The position numbers were made by a program, and so were the translations under genes. DNA of 64,000 nucleotides from Opitutia bacterium (GTDB lineage: Bacteria; Verrucomicrobiota; Verrucomicrobiia; Opitutales; Opitutaceae). Of the stretch, positions 36,875 through 47,864 are shown one piece after another. The stretch spans positions 41,566 through 105,565 of the forward strand of contig JACRHT010000006.1 in the NCBI GenBank assembly GCA_016217545.1, in the 5' to 3' direction. How positions within the stretch are numbered: the first letter of the stretch is position 1; the number at the start of each line of letters is the position of its first letter. The notes below the pieces were generated by a model. The model saw only the letters and a list, made by a program, of their open reading frames with translations, was not told the DNA's origin and did no database searches.

Positions 36875-38257
36875 TTACTTTGAGAGCTGCGCCTTCAGGA
36901 AGTCGACGGAGCCGCGCACGGAGTCGTCGGTCTCCATCATGTTTTCCACGGTCTTGATGGCGTGGATGACGGTGCCGTGATCGCGGCCGCCGAACGCGTC
37001 GCCGACTTCCTGGAGGGAGTGGCGGGTGAGCTGGCGGCAGAGATACATGGCGATCTGGCGCGGGAACGCGATGGCGTTGGGCCGGCGCTTGGACGTCATG
37101 TCCGAGTGGCGGATCTGGTAGTGGTCGGCGACGCGCTTCTGGATGGCTTCGATGCTGAGGCGGTTTTGCGCCTCTTCCATCAGCACGTCCTTGAGGAGGT
37201 TTTCCGCCGTGGGGAGATCGAGCGGCTTGCCGGTGAGCGCGGAGTAGCTCGAGACCTTGATCAGCGCGCCCTCGAGGCGGCGGATGTTCTTCGAGATGTG
37301 CTGCGCCATGAACTCGAGGACCGGCATGGGGATGTCGACCTTGAGGCTGCTGGCTTTGGTGCGGAGAATGGCGACGCGGGTCTCGAGGTCGGGCGACTGG
37401 ATGTCGGCGGCGAGGCCCCACTGGAAGCGCGAGACGAGGCGCGACTCGAGCGCGGCGATCTCGGTGACGGGGCGATCGCTGGAGAGGATGATCTGTTTGC
37501 CGGACTCGAAGAGGTCGTTGAACGTGTGGAAGAACTCTTCCTGGATGCGCTCCTTGCCGGCGAGGAACTGGATGTCGTCGACGAGGAGAACATCGACGCT
37601 GCGGTAGCGCTGGCGGAACTTGGTGAGCGAGTTCTCCTGGATGGCGTGGATGAACTCGTTGGTGAACTTCTCGGTGGAGAGGTAGGCGACCTTGGCGTCG
37701 GGGTTGCGCTGCAGGATGCTGTGCCCGATGGCGTGCATCAGGTGCGTCTTGCCGAGCCCGGTGCTGCCGTGGATGAAGAGCGGATTGTAGGCCTGCGCGG
37801 GCGCCTGCGCGACGGCGAGCGAGGCGGCGTGGGCGAGCTGGTTGTTGGCGCCGACGACGAAATTCTCGAAGGTGTTGCGCGGATTGAGCGAACCGGCGAC
37901 GGCGGCGCGCTCGTCGTAGCGAACGGTGCGGCTCTTCGCGCCGGCGCGATGGCGCTGGGCCGGCTCGGTGCGAACCGGCACGGGGCTGCTGGCGCCGTTG
38001 CTCTCGGACTTGCGCAGCGAGACGTGGACCATGCGGCCGGCGGTGAGCCGGATGCGCTGCGAGATCAGGTCGAGGTAGTTGTCGTGAATCCAGATCGCGG
38101 CGAAGTCGTTCGGCACGCCGAGCACGACGGCGTCTTCGTTGGCCTCGAGGCAGCTCATCGGCTCAAACCACATCTGGAACACATCCTCGGGAAACAGACC
38201 CTTAAGGTCGCATTTCACGGTTTCCCAGAGGGAAGTTTGGGGCGCAGGATGAGGCAT
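36875..38257 (-). CDS. dnaA: Chromosomal replication initiator DnaA
   Basis: A 460-residue DnaA. Domain I is residues 1-80 (LWETVKCDLKGLFPEDVFQMWF), domain II a short linker, domain III the AAA+ ATPase with Walker A HGSTGLGKTHL (Gly164-Thr171) and Walker B LLVDDIQFLAGKE around 224-235, and domain IV the DNA-binding HTH with the signature GGRDHGTVIHAIKTVE. The start at 38257 (MPHPAPQTSLWETVK) is family-like. The usual downstream dnaN is absent: the next gene on this strand is a hypothetical, beyond a terminator. Upstream lies a 511-base region with DnaA-box-like sites. Confidence 0.96.
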   Translation of the reverse strand: MPHPAPQTSLWETVKCDLKGLFPEDVFQMWFEPMSCLEANEDAVVLGVPNDFAAIWIHDNYLDLISQRIRLTAGRMVHVSLRKSESNGASSPVPVRTEPAQRHRAGAKSRTVRYDERAAVAGSLNPRNTFENFVVGANNQLAHAASLAVAQAPAQAYNPLFIHGSTGLGKTHLMHAIGHSILQRNPDAKVAYLSTEKFTNEFIHAIQENSLTKFRQRYRSVDVLLVDDIQFLAGKERIQEEFFHTFNDLFESGKQIILSSDRPVTEIAALESRLVSRFQWGLAADIQSPDLETRVAILRTKASSLKVDIPMPVLEFMAQHISKNIRRLEGALIKVSSYSALTGKPLDLPTAENLLKDVLMEEAQNRLSIEAIQKRVADHYQIRHSDMTSKRRPNAIAFPRQIAMYLCRQLTRHSLQEVGDAFGGRDHGTVIHAIKTVENMMETDDSVRGSVDFLKAQLSK

Positions 38258-38768
38258 GGCTTGGTGACGGACGCAGGCTTATTCACATCGCCGGTTTCGG
38301 AACGTTTGCAGCGTCCACCGCGCAGGGTCAGTCAAACAGGCCTCGAAAGGTGAAATTGGGTCTCTGGCCGGGCTGCCGCAGGCGTGGGGAAGGGGCCGCG
38401 GAAAAGCATAATGGCCAGCGTCTAGGGGGCGTCCTAATCGAGGTGACGAACTGAAAGTGCCGGGGGAACCGCAAAGAACGAAACGAGCGGAAGGTCGTTA
38501 AAGGAGAAAGACACAATAACGTGAATCAAAAAATGCGTTTCAAGGCCATGTTTCCGACAACTTGTTCACATGCCCGGGCGGATAACTTTCGGCATTTTTT
38601 TGGTTGCCGCGAATTTCGCGCGCGCGGGGAGAGATTTTCGCTCGGAAATCGGAGAAATGGACGTGGGTTCCACGAAGGGGTTCGATTGCGTTTCCGTCGC
38701 TTGACGCACGAAACGGCCGCGGGTGGCACGCGAAATTTTTCGCTAATCGCGCCGGCGCTGCGCCGTGT
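38258..38768. other. Region upstream of dnaA, possible oriC or dnaA regulatory region
   Basis: A 511-base gap with no convincing gene. It contains TTATTCACA at 38279-38287, a match to the DnaA-box consensus TTATNCACA, and TTGTTCACA at 38562-38570 (one mismatch). A local AT-richer stretch (38500-38540, AATAACGTGAATCAAAAAAT) might unwind. Two boxes 280 bases apart are too few to call an origin; they could equally be DnaA autoregulation sites. No large gene desert or clear replication-cluster partner supports oriC here. Confidence 0.35.
38279..38287 (+). promoter_or_regulatory. DnaA box TTATTCACA
   Basis: This exact match to TTATNCACA lies 22 bases upstream of the dnaA start codon, in a position suited to dnaA autoregulation. 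It is the best box in the region. Confidence 0.45.
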
Positions 38769-40820
<2,052 letters not shown>

Positions 40821-40879
40821 GGCTGGGGAAGTAAGAAGTCGCCCTAGCAACAAGTGGCAAGAACGGAGGGCGCTGTGCT

Positions 40880-40935
40880 CGGAGGACGGAGAACGGAGGA
40901 CTGAGAGCTGGGGATCGAAGGCCGGAAGATGGAAG
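40880..40935. repeat. Degenerate heptamer array between rseP and ispG
   Basis: Consecutive 7-base units such as CGGAGGA, CGGAGAA, CGGAGGA, CTGAGAG, CTGGGGA and more degenerate ones continue for about eight units, in the 251-base gap upstream of ispG. The gap also holds GTCGCCG-type palindromes and the hairpin at 41011. Confidence 0.6.
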
Positions 40936-41010
40936 ACAGGTGCGTTGGCTGGAGGTGGTCGCCGACGTCCCGGCGGCGACTCGGGCGCGGCGCCCGCTGC
41001 GAAAATTCTT

Positions 41011-41034
41011 GGCGCCGGCGGGGACGCCGGCGCC
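41011..41034 (-). terminator. Hairpin downstream of rseP
   Basis: A perfect 10-bp stem GGCGCCGGCG / CGCCGGCGCC with a 4-base loop lies 38 bases past the rseP stop; on the minus strand it is followed by AAGAATTTT. It probably separates the rseP transcript from ispG, although readthrough is possible. Confidence 0.55.
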
Positions 41035-41071
41035 CACCTGCGCAAGCGCCTGCGCCGGAGGGCGAGCTGCG

Positions 41072-42523
41072 TTACGGCTTCGCCGGCTCGGCGGCTTTTT
41101 TCTGCTGCTCGACTTGTTCTTTCGCGGCGGCTTCGGCGCGGTAGTCGCGGACGATGCGGCGGATGTCGCCGAAGACGGTCACGTAAAGCATCATGCCGAG
41201 GAGGAGCACGACGAACACGCTCTGCGCCGTGGCGATGAAGTTGAACGGGATCGGGCGGCCGCGGAGTCTCGCGATGGTGGCGAAGAGGATGTGGCCACCG
41301 TCGAGGACGGGAATCGGCAGCAGGTTGAAGATCGCGAGGTTGATGTTCACCAGGATCGCGAACCACGTGGCGAAGCGCAGCGGGTAGTCGGATTGCGCGG
41401 CGTCCCAGAAGCCGCGGCCGATGCCGATCGGGCCGCTGAGGTTCGATGCGCTCACGTCGCCGCGCGGGCTGATGAGGCTCCAGAAGGTGCGGAAGGTGGT
41501 CTCGACGGTGTCGGCGAACTGGTGCCAGGGCGTGTCGTGGAGCAACTGGTAAGGAATGGTGAGCTGAAGACCCGTGAGCGGGTTTTGCTTTTTCTCGTCG
41601 AACGGCGGCAGGCTTAGTTGCACTTCACGGCCCGCGCGGGCGAGGGTGAGCTCGGTCGGCTGAGCTTTGTTTTTCGCGAAGTGTTCGTAGAGCTGGTCGA
41701 AGCTCTGCAGGCGTGTGCCATTCACGCCGACGAAGCGGTCGCCAGCCTGAAAGCCGAGTTTCGCCGCAGACGAGTTGGGCAAAACCCCTTCGACGACCGG
41801 CAAGTAGGCCGCTGCGACACCGATGGTGCGGAAGCGATCCTCGCCGGCGCGGACGGGCTCGACGGTGATGTCCATGCTTTGGCCGTCGCGTTCGATGGTG
41901 AGTATCGCGGAGCGATCGCCGGAGTCGGCGACGCTGGTGCTCAGCACCAGAGCGCTCTTGAATTGAATCCAGTCGTTCACTTCGCGCCCGTCCACTCGGC
42001 GGATGACGTCCCCGACACGGAGGCCCGCTTTGGCGGCGGGACTTTGCACTTCGTGGCCGTCGGAGGTTTTCAGGGTCGCGGCAATGTAGCCGATTTTCGT
42101 CGTCGTGACGCTTTCCGGCGCGGGGCGGCCGATTTGCCAGAGGACGGTGGCGAGCAGGAACGCGAAGATGAGGTTAAACACCGCGCCGGCGACGAACACG
42201 ATCACCTTGGTCGAATAGCTGACCGGCGGGAGCGATTTCACGTCGACCGTGCTGCCGCCTTCGAGCTCCGCCATGTCGGCGAGCTGCGGCAGGGCGACGT
42301 AGCCGCCGAGCGGAAGCCACGAGACGCGGTAATCGACGCCATCCTTGCCGCGCCAGCCGAAGATTTTTGGGCCGAAACCGATCGAGAAGCGCTCGACCGT
42401 CACGCCCCGGCGGCGGGCGGCGAGAAAGTGGCCGAGTTCGTGCACGAAGATCGAGCCGCCGAAGAACAGGACGATCAGGAAGATCGACCAAACGGTGCCG
42501 AGGAGGGAGCTGAGAAATTCCAT
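41072..42523 (-). CDS. rseP: RseP-family site-2 intramembrane metalloprotease
   Basis: A 483-residue M50 protease of the inner membrane that cleaves transmembrane segments, typically of anti-sigma factors. The zinc motif HELGH (28-32) is in the first helix, the second ligand is in the C-terminal NLLPIPVLDGGHI, and two PDZ domains lie between them (AGLRVGDVIRRVDGREVND; AKLGFQAGDRFVGVNGTRL). The C-terminus carries a cytosolic KEQVEQQKKAAEPAKP tail. It is 6 bases downstream of dxr on the same strand, the familiar uppS-cdsA-dxr-rseP order. Confidence 0.95.
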   Translation of the reverse strand: MEFLSSLLGTVWSIFLIVLFFGGSIFVHELGHFLAARRRGVTVERFSIGFGPKIFGWRGKDGVDYRVSWLPLGGYVALPQLADMAELEGGSTVDVKSLPPVSYSTKVIVFVAGAVFNLIFAFLLATVLWQIGRPAPESVTTTKIGYIAATLKTSDGHEVQSPAAKAGLRVGDVIRRVDGREVNDWIQFKSALVLSTSVADSGDRSAILTIERDGQSMDITVEPVRAGEDRFRTIGVAAAYLPVVEGVLPNSSAAKLGFQAGDRFVGVNGTRLQSFDQLYEHFAKNKAQPTELTLARAGREVQLSLPPFDEKKQNPLTGLQLTIPYQLLHDTPWHQFADTVETTFRTFWSLISPRGDVSASNLSGPIGIGRGFWDAAQSDYPLRFATWFAILVNINLAIFNLLPIPVLDGGHILFATIARLRGRPIPFNFIATAQSVFVVLLLGMMLYVTVFGDIRRIVRDYRAEAAAKEQVEQQKKAAEPAKP

Positions 42524-42529
42524 GGAGGA

Positions 42530-43711
42530 CTAGGCGTGGGGCGAGAGTAGGGCGGAGGCGATGCGACGCGCTTCGGCGTCGGCCGCAAAGACATCGTCGA
42601 GCGTGGCGGGTTCGGTGGATTTCAGGTGAGCGAGAACCTGCTCGACGGTGCGCGAAATCGCAAGGAAGGGCGCGCGACCCGCGAGAAATTCCGCCACCGC
42701 CACTTCGTTGGCGGCGTTGTAGATCGCGGGCGCGGTGCCGCCGGTGGCCATGGCGGCTTGGGCGAGGCTGAGCATCGGGAAGCGCGCGCTTTCCACCGGA
42801 CGGAAATCCAAGCTGAACACTTTCTCGAGACTCAGCGCGCTGACTGTCGCGCTCGGCGCGCGGTGTGGGTGGAGCAGCGCATGCTGGATCGGGAACGTCA
42901 TCGACGGCGGGCAGAGCTGCGTGAGCATCGAGCCGTCCGAAAACTCGACGAGGCAATGCACGATGCTCTGCAAGTGCAGCACGGCCTGGCACTGCTCGGC
43001 GCGGAGGTTGAAGAGCCACTGCGCTTCGATGAGTTCGAGGCCCTTGTTGGCGAGGGTGGCGGAGTCGACGGTGATCTTCGGGCCCATGGCCCAATTCGGG
43101 TGCTTCAGCGCGTCGGCCGGCGTGGCGGTGGCGAGGCGTTCGAGGGGCCAGTCGCGAAACGCGCCGCCGGACGCGGTGAGCACGATGCGGCGGACGTCGC
43201 TGCCGCGATGACCTTCGAGGCACTGGAAAACGGCGTTGTGCTCGCTGTCGACCGGGAGCAGCGCGACGCCGTGTTCGCGCGCGGCGGCCATGACGAATTT
43301 GCCGGCCATCACGAGGAGCTCCTTCGAGGCGAGCGCGATGGCTTTTTTCGCGGCGATGGCGGCGAGAGCGGGCTGGAGGCCGGCGGTGCCGACGACGGCG
43401 ACGAGGGCGGTGTCGGCTTCGGGCAGGGTCGCGAGTTCGGTCAGGCCGGCGAGGCCGCCGTAGAACTTCGTGTCGGTCGGGAAGGCGCCGGAATTTTTCG
43501 CGGCGGTGTAAGCCTGCTCGTCGTAGAGCGCGACGTGTCGCACGCCGAACTCGCGCGCGATCTCCGCGAGGCGTGAGTGGCGTCCGTGGGCGGCGATGCC
43601 GACGAGTTCGAGGCGGTCGCGGTGGGCGGCGACGACTTTCAGCGTGTTCTCGCCGATGGAGCCGGTGGCGCCGAGGAGGACGATGCGACGTTTGGGAGCG
43701 GAGGTGGCCAC
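42530..43711 (-). CDS. dxr: 1-deoxy-D-xylulose 5-phosphate reductoisomerase
   Basis: A 393-residue NADPH enzyme for the second step of the non-mevalonate pathway. It has the nucleotide-binding LLGATGSIGENTLKVV, the metal/substrate region VDSEHNAVFQCLEG and the flexible-loop segment PNWAMGPKITVDSATLANKG, followed by the C-terminal helical domain. Start and length agree with the family. With ispG, this window holds two steps of isoprenoid synthesis feeding UppS. A REP pair lies upstream, between dxr and cdsA. Confidence 0.96.
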   Translation of the reverse strand: MATSAPKRRIVLLGATGSIGENTLKVVAAHRDRLELVGIAAHGRHSRLAEIAREFGVRHVALYDEQAYTAAKNSGAFPTDTKFYGGLAGLTELATLPEADTALVAVVGTAGLQPALAAIAAKKAIALASKELLVMAGKFVMAAAREHGVALLPVDSEHNAVFQCLEGHRGSDVRRIVLTASGGAFRDWPLERLATATPADALKHPNWAMGPKITVDSATLANKGLELIEAQWLFNLRAEQCQAVLHLQSIVHCLVEFSDGSMLTQLCPPSMTFPIQHALLHPHRAPSATVSALSLEKVFSLDFRPVESARFPMLSLAQAAMATGGTAPAIYNAANEVAVAEFLAGRAPFLAISRTVEQVLAHLKSTEPATLDDVFAADAEARRIASALLSPHA

Positions 43712-43834
43712 GGGTGCGAGCGGCGTTTATGAAGGCCGGCGCGGCGCGGGGACAGCAAAAATCGGACGCGCGGGCGGGTGAAGTCGGGAAGCGGTCGCGG
43801 CGGCGGCGCGCGGCGAAGCGCTGGGGCAGTATTC

Positions 43835-43891
43835 TGGGAGCGAGCTTGCTCGCGACCGGCTGCGGGCCTATCGCGAGCAAGCTCGCTCCCA
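43835..43891. repeat. REP pair, GGGAGCGAGCTTGCTCGCGA family
   Basis: Perfect 21-base inverted arms at 43835-43855 and 43871-43891 with a 15-base spacer. Each has a GGAG head and hairpin GCGAGC-TT-GCTCGC. The arm resembles the well-known Pseudomonas REP (GGAGCGAGCTTGCTCGCG), although the host is clearly not Pseudomonas. It lies in the 259-base gap between cdsA and dxr, which holds nothing else I recognise. Confidence 0.85.
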
Positions 43892-43970
43892 CAGGATGAG
43901 TCACGCGCTGGATGGCGGCGACTTAGTTGCTGCGTCCCGCTACCACGCCGGCGCGTATCACGGCCGATCG

Positions 43971-44813
43971 TCAGGCGAGGAACAGGAAAATCACGTAGGC
44001 GACCGGCGCGGTGAGGATCAGCGAATCGGTCAGGTCGAACGCGCCGCCGATGCCGGGGATCATGCGGCCGGAATCCTTGATGTCGGCGCGGCGTTTCATG
44101 GCGGACTCGATGAGATCGGACACGATGGTGACGAGGGCGATCGGCACGCCGACGGCCGCGGCGATGGCGGGCGTGAGGGTCTCGGGGACGTAGTCGGCCG
44201 CCAGCCACGCGATCAGCGCGCCGATGCCAGCGGAGGTGGCCACGCCGCCGACGGCGCCTTCCCAGGTTTTCTTCGGGCTGATGTTGGGGGCCATCTTGTG
44301 TTTGCCGAAGGCCATGCCGGTGAGCAATGCGCCGACGTCGCAGAATTTCGAAACGGCCACGACCCACAGGCACGCGGCAAGTCCGGTGTTGGCCTCGGAG
44401 TAGAGGAGCATCAGCCGCACGAGGAAGTGCAGCAGGAACGGCACGTAAAGCAGGCCGACGATCGTCGCGATCAGCGACTCGACGCGCGCTTGGTGTTCGC
44501 GCTCGAACAGCACGCGCACGCAGAAGACGACGATGGCGAGGGCGAGCAGCGTCGGCGCAAAGCTGGGCGGCTCGTCGCCTTGGAAGAAATACTCGGTGAC
44601 GTAGAACGGCCCGGCGGTGATCGCGACGGAGAACACCAAGCTGATCCAGCGGAACGGCCGGAAGCCCATCTTCTCCGCGAGCTGGTAGAACTCGTGCAGC
44701 GTCAGCGCGGCGAGGATGGTGAGGATGGCGACGGCCGCGTGCGGACCGAAGAACCACAGGCTGCCGAGGATGATGGCCCAGAGCAGGACGGTGCTGAAGA
44801 TGCGCGAAAGCAC
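43971..44813 (-). CDS. cdsA: Phosphatidate cytidylyltransferase (variant signature)
   Basis: A 280-residue inner-membrane enzyme making CDP-diacylglycerol from phosphatidate and CTP, with about eight helices. The family region PNISPKKTWEG (177-187) is intact. The CDS signature S-x-x-K-R-x4-K-D...P-x-H-G-G-x-x-D-R-x-D reads S238..K240-R241..K246-D247..P253-G-I255-G-G..D260-L261-T-D263, so the usual His is Ile and the usual Arg is Leu. The acidic metal-binding residues D260 and D263 remain. It lies between uppS and dxr, the standard position. Confidence 0.87.
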   Translation of the reverse strand: MLSRIFSTVLLWAIILGSLWFFGPHAAVAILTILAALTLHEFYQLAEKMGFRPFRWISLVFSVAITAGPFYVTEYFFQGDEPPSFAPTLLALAIVVFCVRVLFEREHQARVESLIATIVGLLYVPFLLHFLVRLMLLYSEANTGLAACLWVVAVSKFCDVGALLTGMAFGKHKMAPNISPKKTWEGAVGGVATSAGIGALIAWLAADYVPETLTPAIAAAVGVPIALVTIVSDLIESAMKRRADIKDSGRMIPGIGGAFDLTDSLILTAPVAYVIFLFLA

Positions 44814-44835
44814 GGGCGGAGTAAGTCTGCCCGAG

Positions 44836-45579
44836 TTAGGCGGGGCCAGCCTTGATTTGCTCGCTGGTGGCGCCGTAGCGGCGTTCGCGGCGATTGAATT
44901 CCTCGACCGCGGCGATCAGGTCCGCGCGTCCGAAGTCGGGCCACAACGTCGGCGTGAAAACGAGCTCGGCGTAGGCCAGCTGCAGCATCAGGAAATTGCT
45001 CAGGCGCAGCTCGCCGGACGTGCGGATGAGGAGGTCCGGCTCGGGCAGGTCCGCGGTGTAGAGGTAGCGGCTGAACTTCTCCCACGTCGCCTCCGCGGGA
45101 TTCTCCGTGCCGGCGCGGACCGCCTCGCCGTAGGCGCGCGCGGCGTCGGCGGCCTCGGTCTGCGCGCCGTAGTTGAGCGCGAGGATGAGGTTCCAGTCGG
45201 TGAAGTGTTTCGTCGCCTCCTTCACGCGCTCGAGTTCGCGGCGGACGTTTTCGGGGAGCGCCTCGATGCGACCGATGGTGCGCAGGCGGACCTTTTCCTT
45301 GATCAGGTTGTTGAGTTCGCGCTTCAGGAAAAAGTCGAGCAACCCCATCAGGCCGGACACCTCCTCGCCGGGGCGTTTCCAGTTTTCGGCGGAGAACGCG
45401 TAGAGGGTGATGTAGCGGATGCCGAGTTCGCGCGCGGTGTCGACGACGGTGCGGACGGTCTCCACGCCCCGACGGTGGCCCTCGAGGCGCGGCATCCCGC
45501 GCTGTTTCGCCCAGCGACCGTTACCGTCCATGATGATGGCGACGTGTTGCGGGACTTTGGCCGGGCGGGAGGTGCTCAT
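44836..45579 (-). CDS. uppS: Undecaprenyl diphosphate synthase (isoprenyl transferase)
   Basis: A 247-residue cis-prenyltransferase making the C55 lipid carrier for peptidoglycan and O-antigen. The catalytic Asp D18 is in AIIMDGNGRWAKQRG, then LYAFSAENWKRP and the C-terminal DLLIRTSGELRLSNFLMLQ with the RxSGE motif. It leads the uppS-cdsA-dxr-rseP-ispG order. It is divergent from the pterin dehydratase gene. Confidence 0.96.
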   Translation of the reverse strand: MSTSRPAKVPQHVAIIMDGNGRWAKQRGMPRLEGHRRGVETVRTVVDTARELGIRYITLYAFSAENWKRPGEEVSGLMGLLDFFLKRELNNLIKEKVRLRTIGRIEALPENVRRELERVKEATKHFTDWNLILALNYGAQTEAADAARAYGEAVRAGTENPAEATWEKFSRYLYTADLPEPDLLIRTSGELRLSNFLMLQLAYAELVFTPTLWPDFGRADLIAAVEEFNRRERRYGATSEQIKAGPA

Positions 45580-45646
45580 CGAAACCGGGATTCAGCGTTC
45601 GGCCGCCGCGTTTGACAAGGCCGAAGGCCGTGCTTCCGTTGCGCTC

Positions 45647-45943
45647 ATGGCCACGACCCCGCTGACGCAAAATGAGATCGCCGCCGCGCTCCGGGAGTTG
45701 CCCGGCTGGACCTTCGAGCGCGACGCGCTCGCGCACACGTTTCAATTCGGCAGCTTCCGCGAAGCCATGAGCTTCATGGTGCGCGTCGGCTTCGAGGCCG
45801 AGGCGGCGGACCACCATCCCGAATGGACCAACGTCTACAACCGCGTCGCGATCCGCCTGAACACGCACGACGCCGGCAACAAGGTCACGGCAAAGGACGT
45901 GGCGCTCGCGAAGAAGATTGCGGGGCTTGCGTGGGTGAAGTGA
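45647..45943 (+). CDS. 4a-hydroxytetrahydrobiopterin dehydratase
   Basis: A 98-residue pterin-4a-carbinolamine dehydratase. Motif EAADHHPEWTNVYNRV holds the conserved His pair (HH-x-x-W), and the order PGWTFERDALAHTFQFGSF to HDAGNKVTAKDVALAKKIA covers the whole family. It recycles pterin cofactor for aromatic hydroxylases or acts as a moonlighting factor. The ATG at 45647 was picked because family homology starts with PLTQNEIAAAL. Ten bases separate it from the phospholipase D gene. Confidence 0.92.
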   Translation: MATTPLTQNEIAAALRELPGWTFERDALAHTFQFGSFREAMSFMVRVGFEAEAADHHPEWTNVYNRVAIRLNTHDAGNKVTAKDVALAKKIAGLAWVK

Positions 45944-45952
45944 ATTAGCCCG

Positions 45953-47671
45953 ATGATGCGTGAAGTGAAGCGCGTGCGGGCGTTGTCACGGTTCGGGCTG
46001 GCGATCCTCGCTGGCTGGGTTGGCGCGGTGGCGCTGTCCGCCGCGGAGAAGTTGGGCGGTTCGCCGCTCGCGGAGCATGCGGGCGCGGCGGAGAACCGAC
46101 TGCTGCGCATCGAGAGCGGCTACGACGCGCTGCTGTTGCGCGTGCATCTCATCCGCGCGGCGCGCGAATCGGTCGAGATGCAGACCTTCATCTGGACGAA
46201 CGACGAGTGCGGGCGGTTGCTGTTGTGGGAGCTGATCGAGGCCGCGCGGCGCGGCGTGCATGTGCGGTTGCTGGTCGACCAGATGTTCTCCGAGAAGGAT
46301 CCGGCGACGATCGCGTTCCTCGCCACGGTGTCGCCCCACCTCGAGATCAAGCACTACCGCCCGGCGTTTTCGCGCATCGATCCCTCGCTCTGGCAAAAGC
46401 TCGCGGCGGGCGCGCTGGCGTTCCGCAGCACGAACCAGCGGATGCACAACAAGGTGATGATCGTCGACGGCGCGGCGCTCGTCACCGGCGGCCGCAACGT
46501 CGAGAACACCTACTTCGATCATTCGACCGAGATGAACTTCCGCGACCGCGACGTGCTCGCGACCGGGCCGGTGGTCGGGGCGGCGCGCGCGTCGTTCGAG
46601 GAATTCTGGGCCTACCGCCACGCCGTGCCGAGCTCGGCGCTGAAGGACGTGGCCGCGCAGATCGCGGTGGGGAAATTCCGCCGCTACGACCGGCGCGAGC
46701 AGTGGGACTTCGGCGGGTTGTTCGGCGAACTCGGCCGCGAGGCGGACGACCCGGCGGCGATGCGCGAGCGGTTCGTGGCGCGGATGCGGCCGGTGCAGCG
46801 CGTCACCTTCGTCGCTGACGAGCCGGGCAAGACGCGCGGGTGGTTCTCACCCACGGCGCGCATCACGCGCGAGTTGCGGCGCACGATCGAGCGCGCGCAC
46901 GGGAGCGTCGTGATGCAGACACCGTATCTCGTGCTGAGCCCGGCGGCGCGCGAAGCGGTTGCGGAGATGCGCGAGCGCCATCCGGCGCTGCGCGTGCGCA
47001 TCTCCACCAACAGCCTCGCGTCGACGGACAACCTCATGGCGTATTCCGCGAACTACCGGCTGCGCGGCACCTACATTGCGCAACTCGGTCTCGAAGTGCA
47101 CGAGGCGAAACCGCGGCCGGCGGCGTGGCCGGAGATCTTGCGCCGCGCGGCCGACGTCGAGGCGCGGGCGGCGGCGAGGCTGGCGCGCGGCGAGCAGAAG
47201 CGCACGCCGTTCCTGTGCGTGCACGCGAAGTCGCTGGCGGTGGACGATGCCGTGGCGTTCGTCGGTTCCTACAACCTCGATCCGCGTTCCGAGCGGCTCA
47301 ACACCGAGGCCGGCCTCCTGATCGAGGATGCGGATTTCGCGCGCGAGCTGCGCGCGGAGATCGAGCGCGATTTGCGCGCCGAGAACAGCTGGGTCGTCGC
47401 GCGCCGCGAGATCCCGCTCGGGCTCGACAAGGTGAACGGGCTCATCGGCGGCGTGCTGGCGATCGGTCCGGTGGACTTGTGGCCGCTGCAGAACACGGCG
47501 AACTTCGAGCTGCGGCCGGGCGCGGTGGACGTGCCGCCGGGCCACGCGGATTTCTATCGGAGTTTCCGCGATGTCGGCGCGTTTCCCGGGACGGACGGCG
47601 TGCTGAGTCAGAAGGAGATTCTCACACGTGTCTTCAAGGCCGTCGGAGCGCCGCTCACGCCGATTTTGTGA
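45953..47671 (+). CDS. Phospholipase D-family protein (cardiolipin synthase-like)
   Basis: A 572-residue protein with a signal/anchor (about residues 11-31) and two HKD motifs: H165-K167-D172 (RMHNKVMIVDG) and H424-K426-D431 (VHAKSLAVDD). The order MQTFIWTNDECGRLLLWELI, TGGRNVENTYFD and VGSYNLDPRSERLNTEAGLL matches periplasmic cardiolipin synthase-like / YjhR-type phospholipase D proteins. The likely activity is phosphatidyl transfer or hydrolysis. The C-terminal about 90 residues form an extra region of unclear function. It follows the dehydratase gene by nine bases; a REP pair lies downstream. Confidence 0.87.
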   Translation: MMREVKRVRALSRFGLAILAGWVGAVALSAAEKLGGSPLAEHAGAAENRLLRIESGYDALLLRVHLIRAARESVEMQTFIWTNDECGRLLLWELIEAARRGVHVRLLVDQMFSEKDPATIAFLATVSPHLEIKHYRPAFSRIDPSLWQKLAAGALAFRSTNQRMHNKVMIVDGAALVTGGRNVENTYFDHSTEMNFRDRDVLATGPVVGAARASFEEFWAYRHAVPSSALKDVAAQIAVGKFRRYDRREQWDFGGLFGELGREADDPAAMRERFVARMRPVQRVTFVADEPGKTRGWFSPTARITRELRRTIERAHGSVVMQTPYLVLSPAAREAVAEMRERHPALRVRISTNSLASTDNLMAYSANYRLRGTYIAQLGLEVHEAKPRPAAWPEILRRAADVEARAAARLARGEQKRTPFLCVHAKSLAVDDAVAFVGSYNLDPRSERLNTEAGLLIEDADFARELRAEIERDLRAENSWVVARREIPLGLDKVNGLIGGVLAIGPVDLWPLQNTANFELRPGAVDVPPGHADFYRSFRDVGAFPGTDGVLSQKEILTRVFKAVGAPLTPIL

Positions 47672-47758
47672 GGCGAGCGAGCGCGGGTGGTGCGCGGCGT
47701 GCGAACATCCGCGAACGAGTAATCGTCCCCCTGCCGCTGGCAGCCTCGCTTTCCGTGG

Positions 47759-47840
47759 ATGTAGGAGCCTGCTTGCAGGCGACCAATCGTCCGTGCCGAG
47801 GAGTGCGATGTTCGGGTCGCCTGCAAGCAGGCTCCTACAT
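47759..47840. repeat. REP pair (REPIN), GTAGGAGCCTGC family
   Basis: Perfect 26-base inverted arms at 47759-47784 and 47815-47840 with a 30-base spacer. It is the same family as 21416-21488, in inverted orientation, and the spacers are also recognisably related (CGAAC...GGCAC). It lies between the convergent phospholipase D and antiporter genes. Confidence 0.88.
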
Positions 47841-47864
47841 GGCCGCGAGCTCAGAGCTGCGCCC

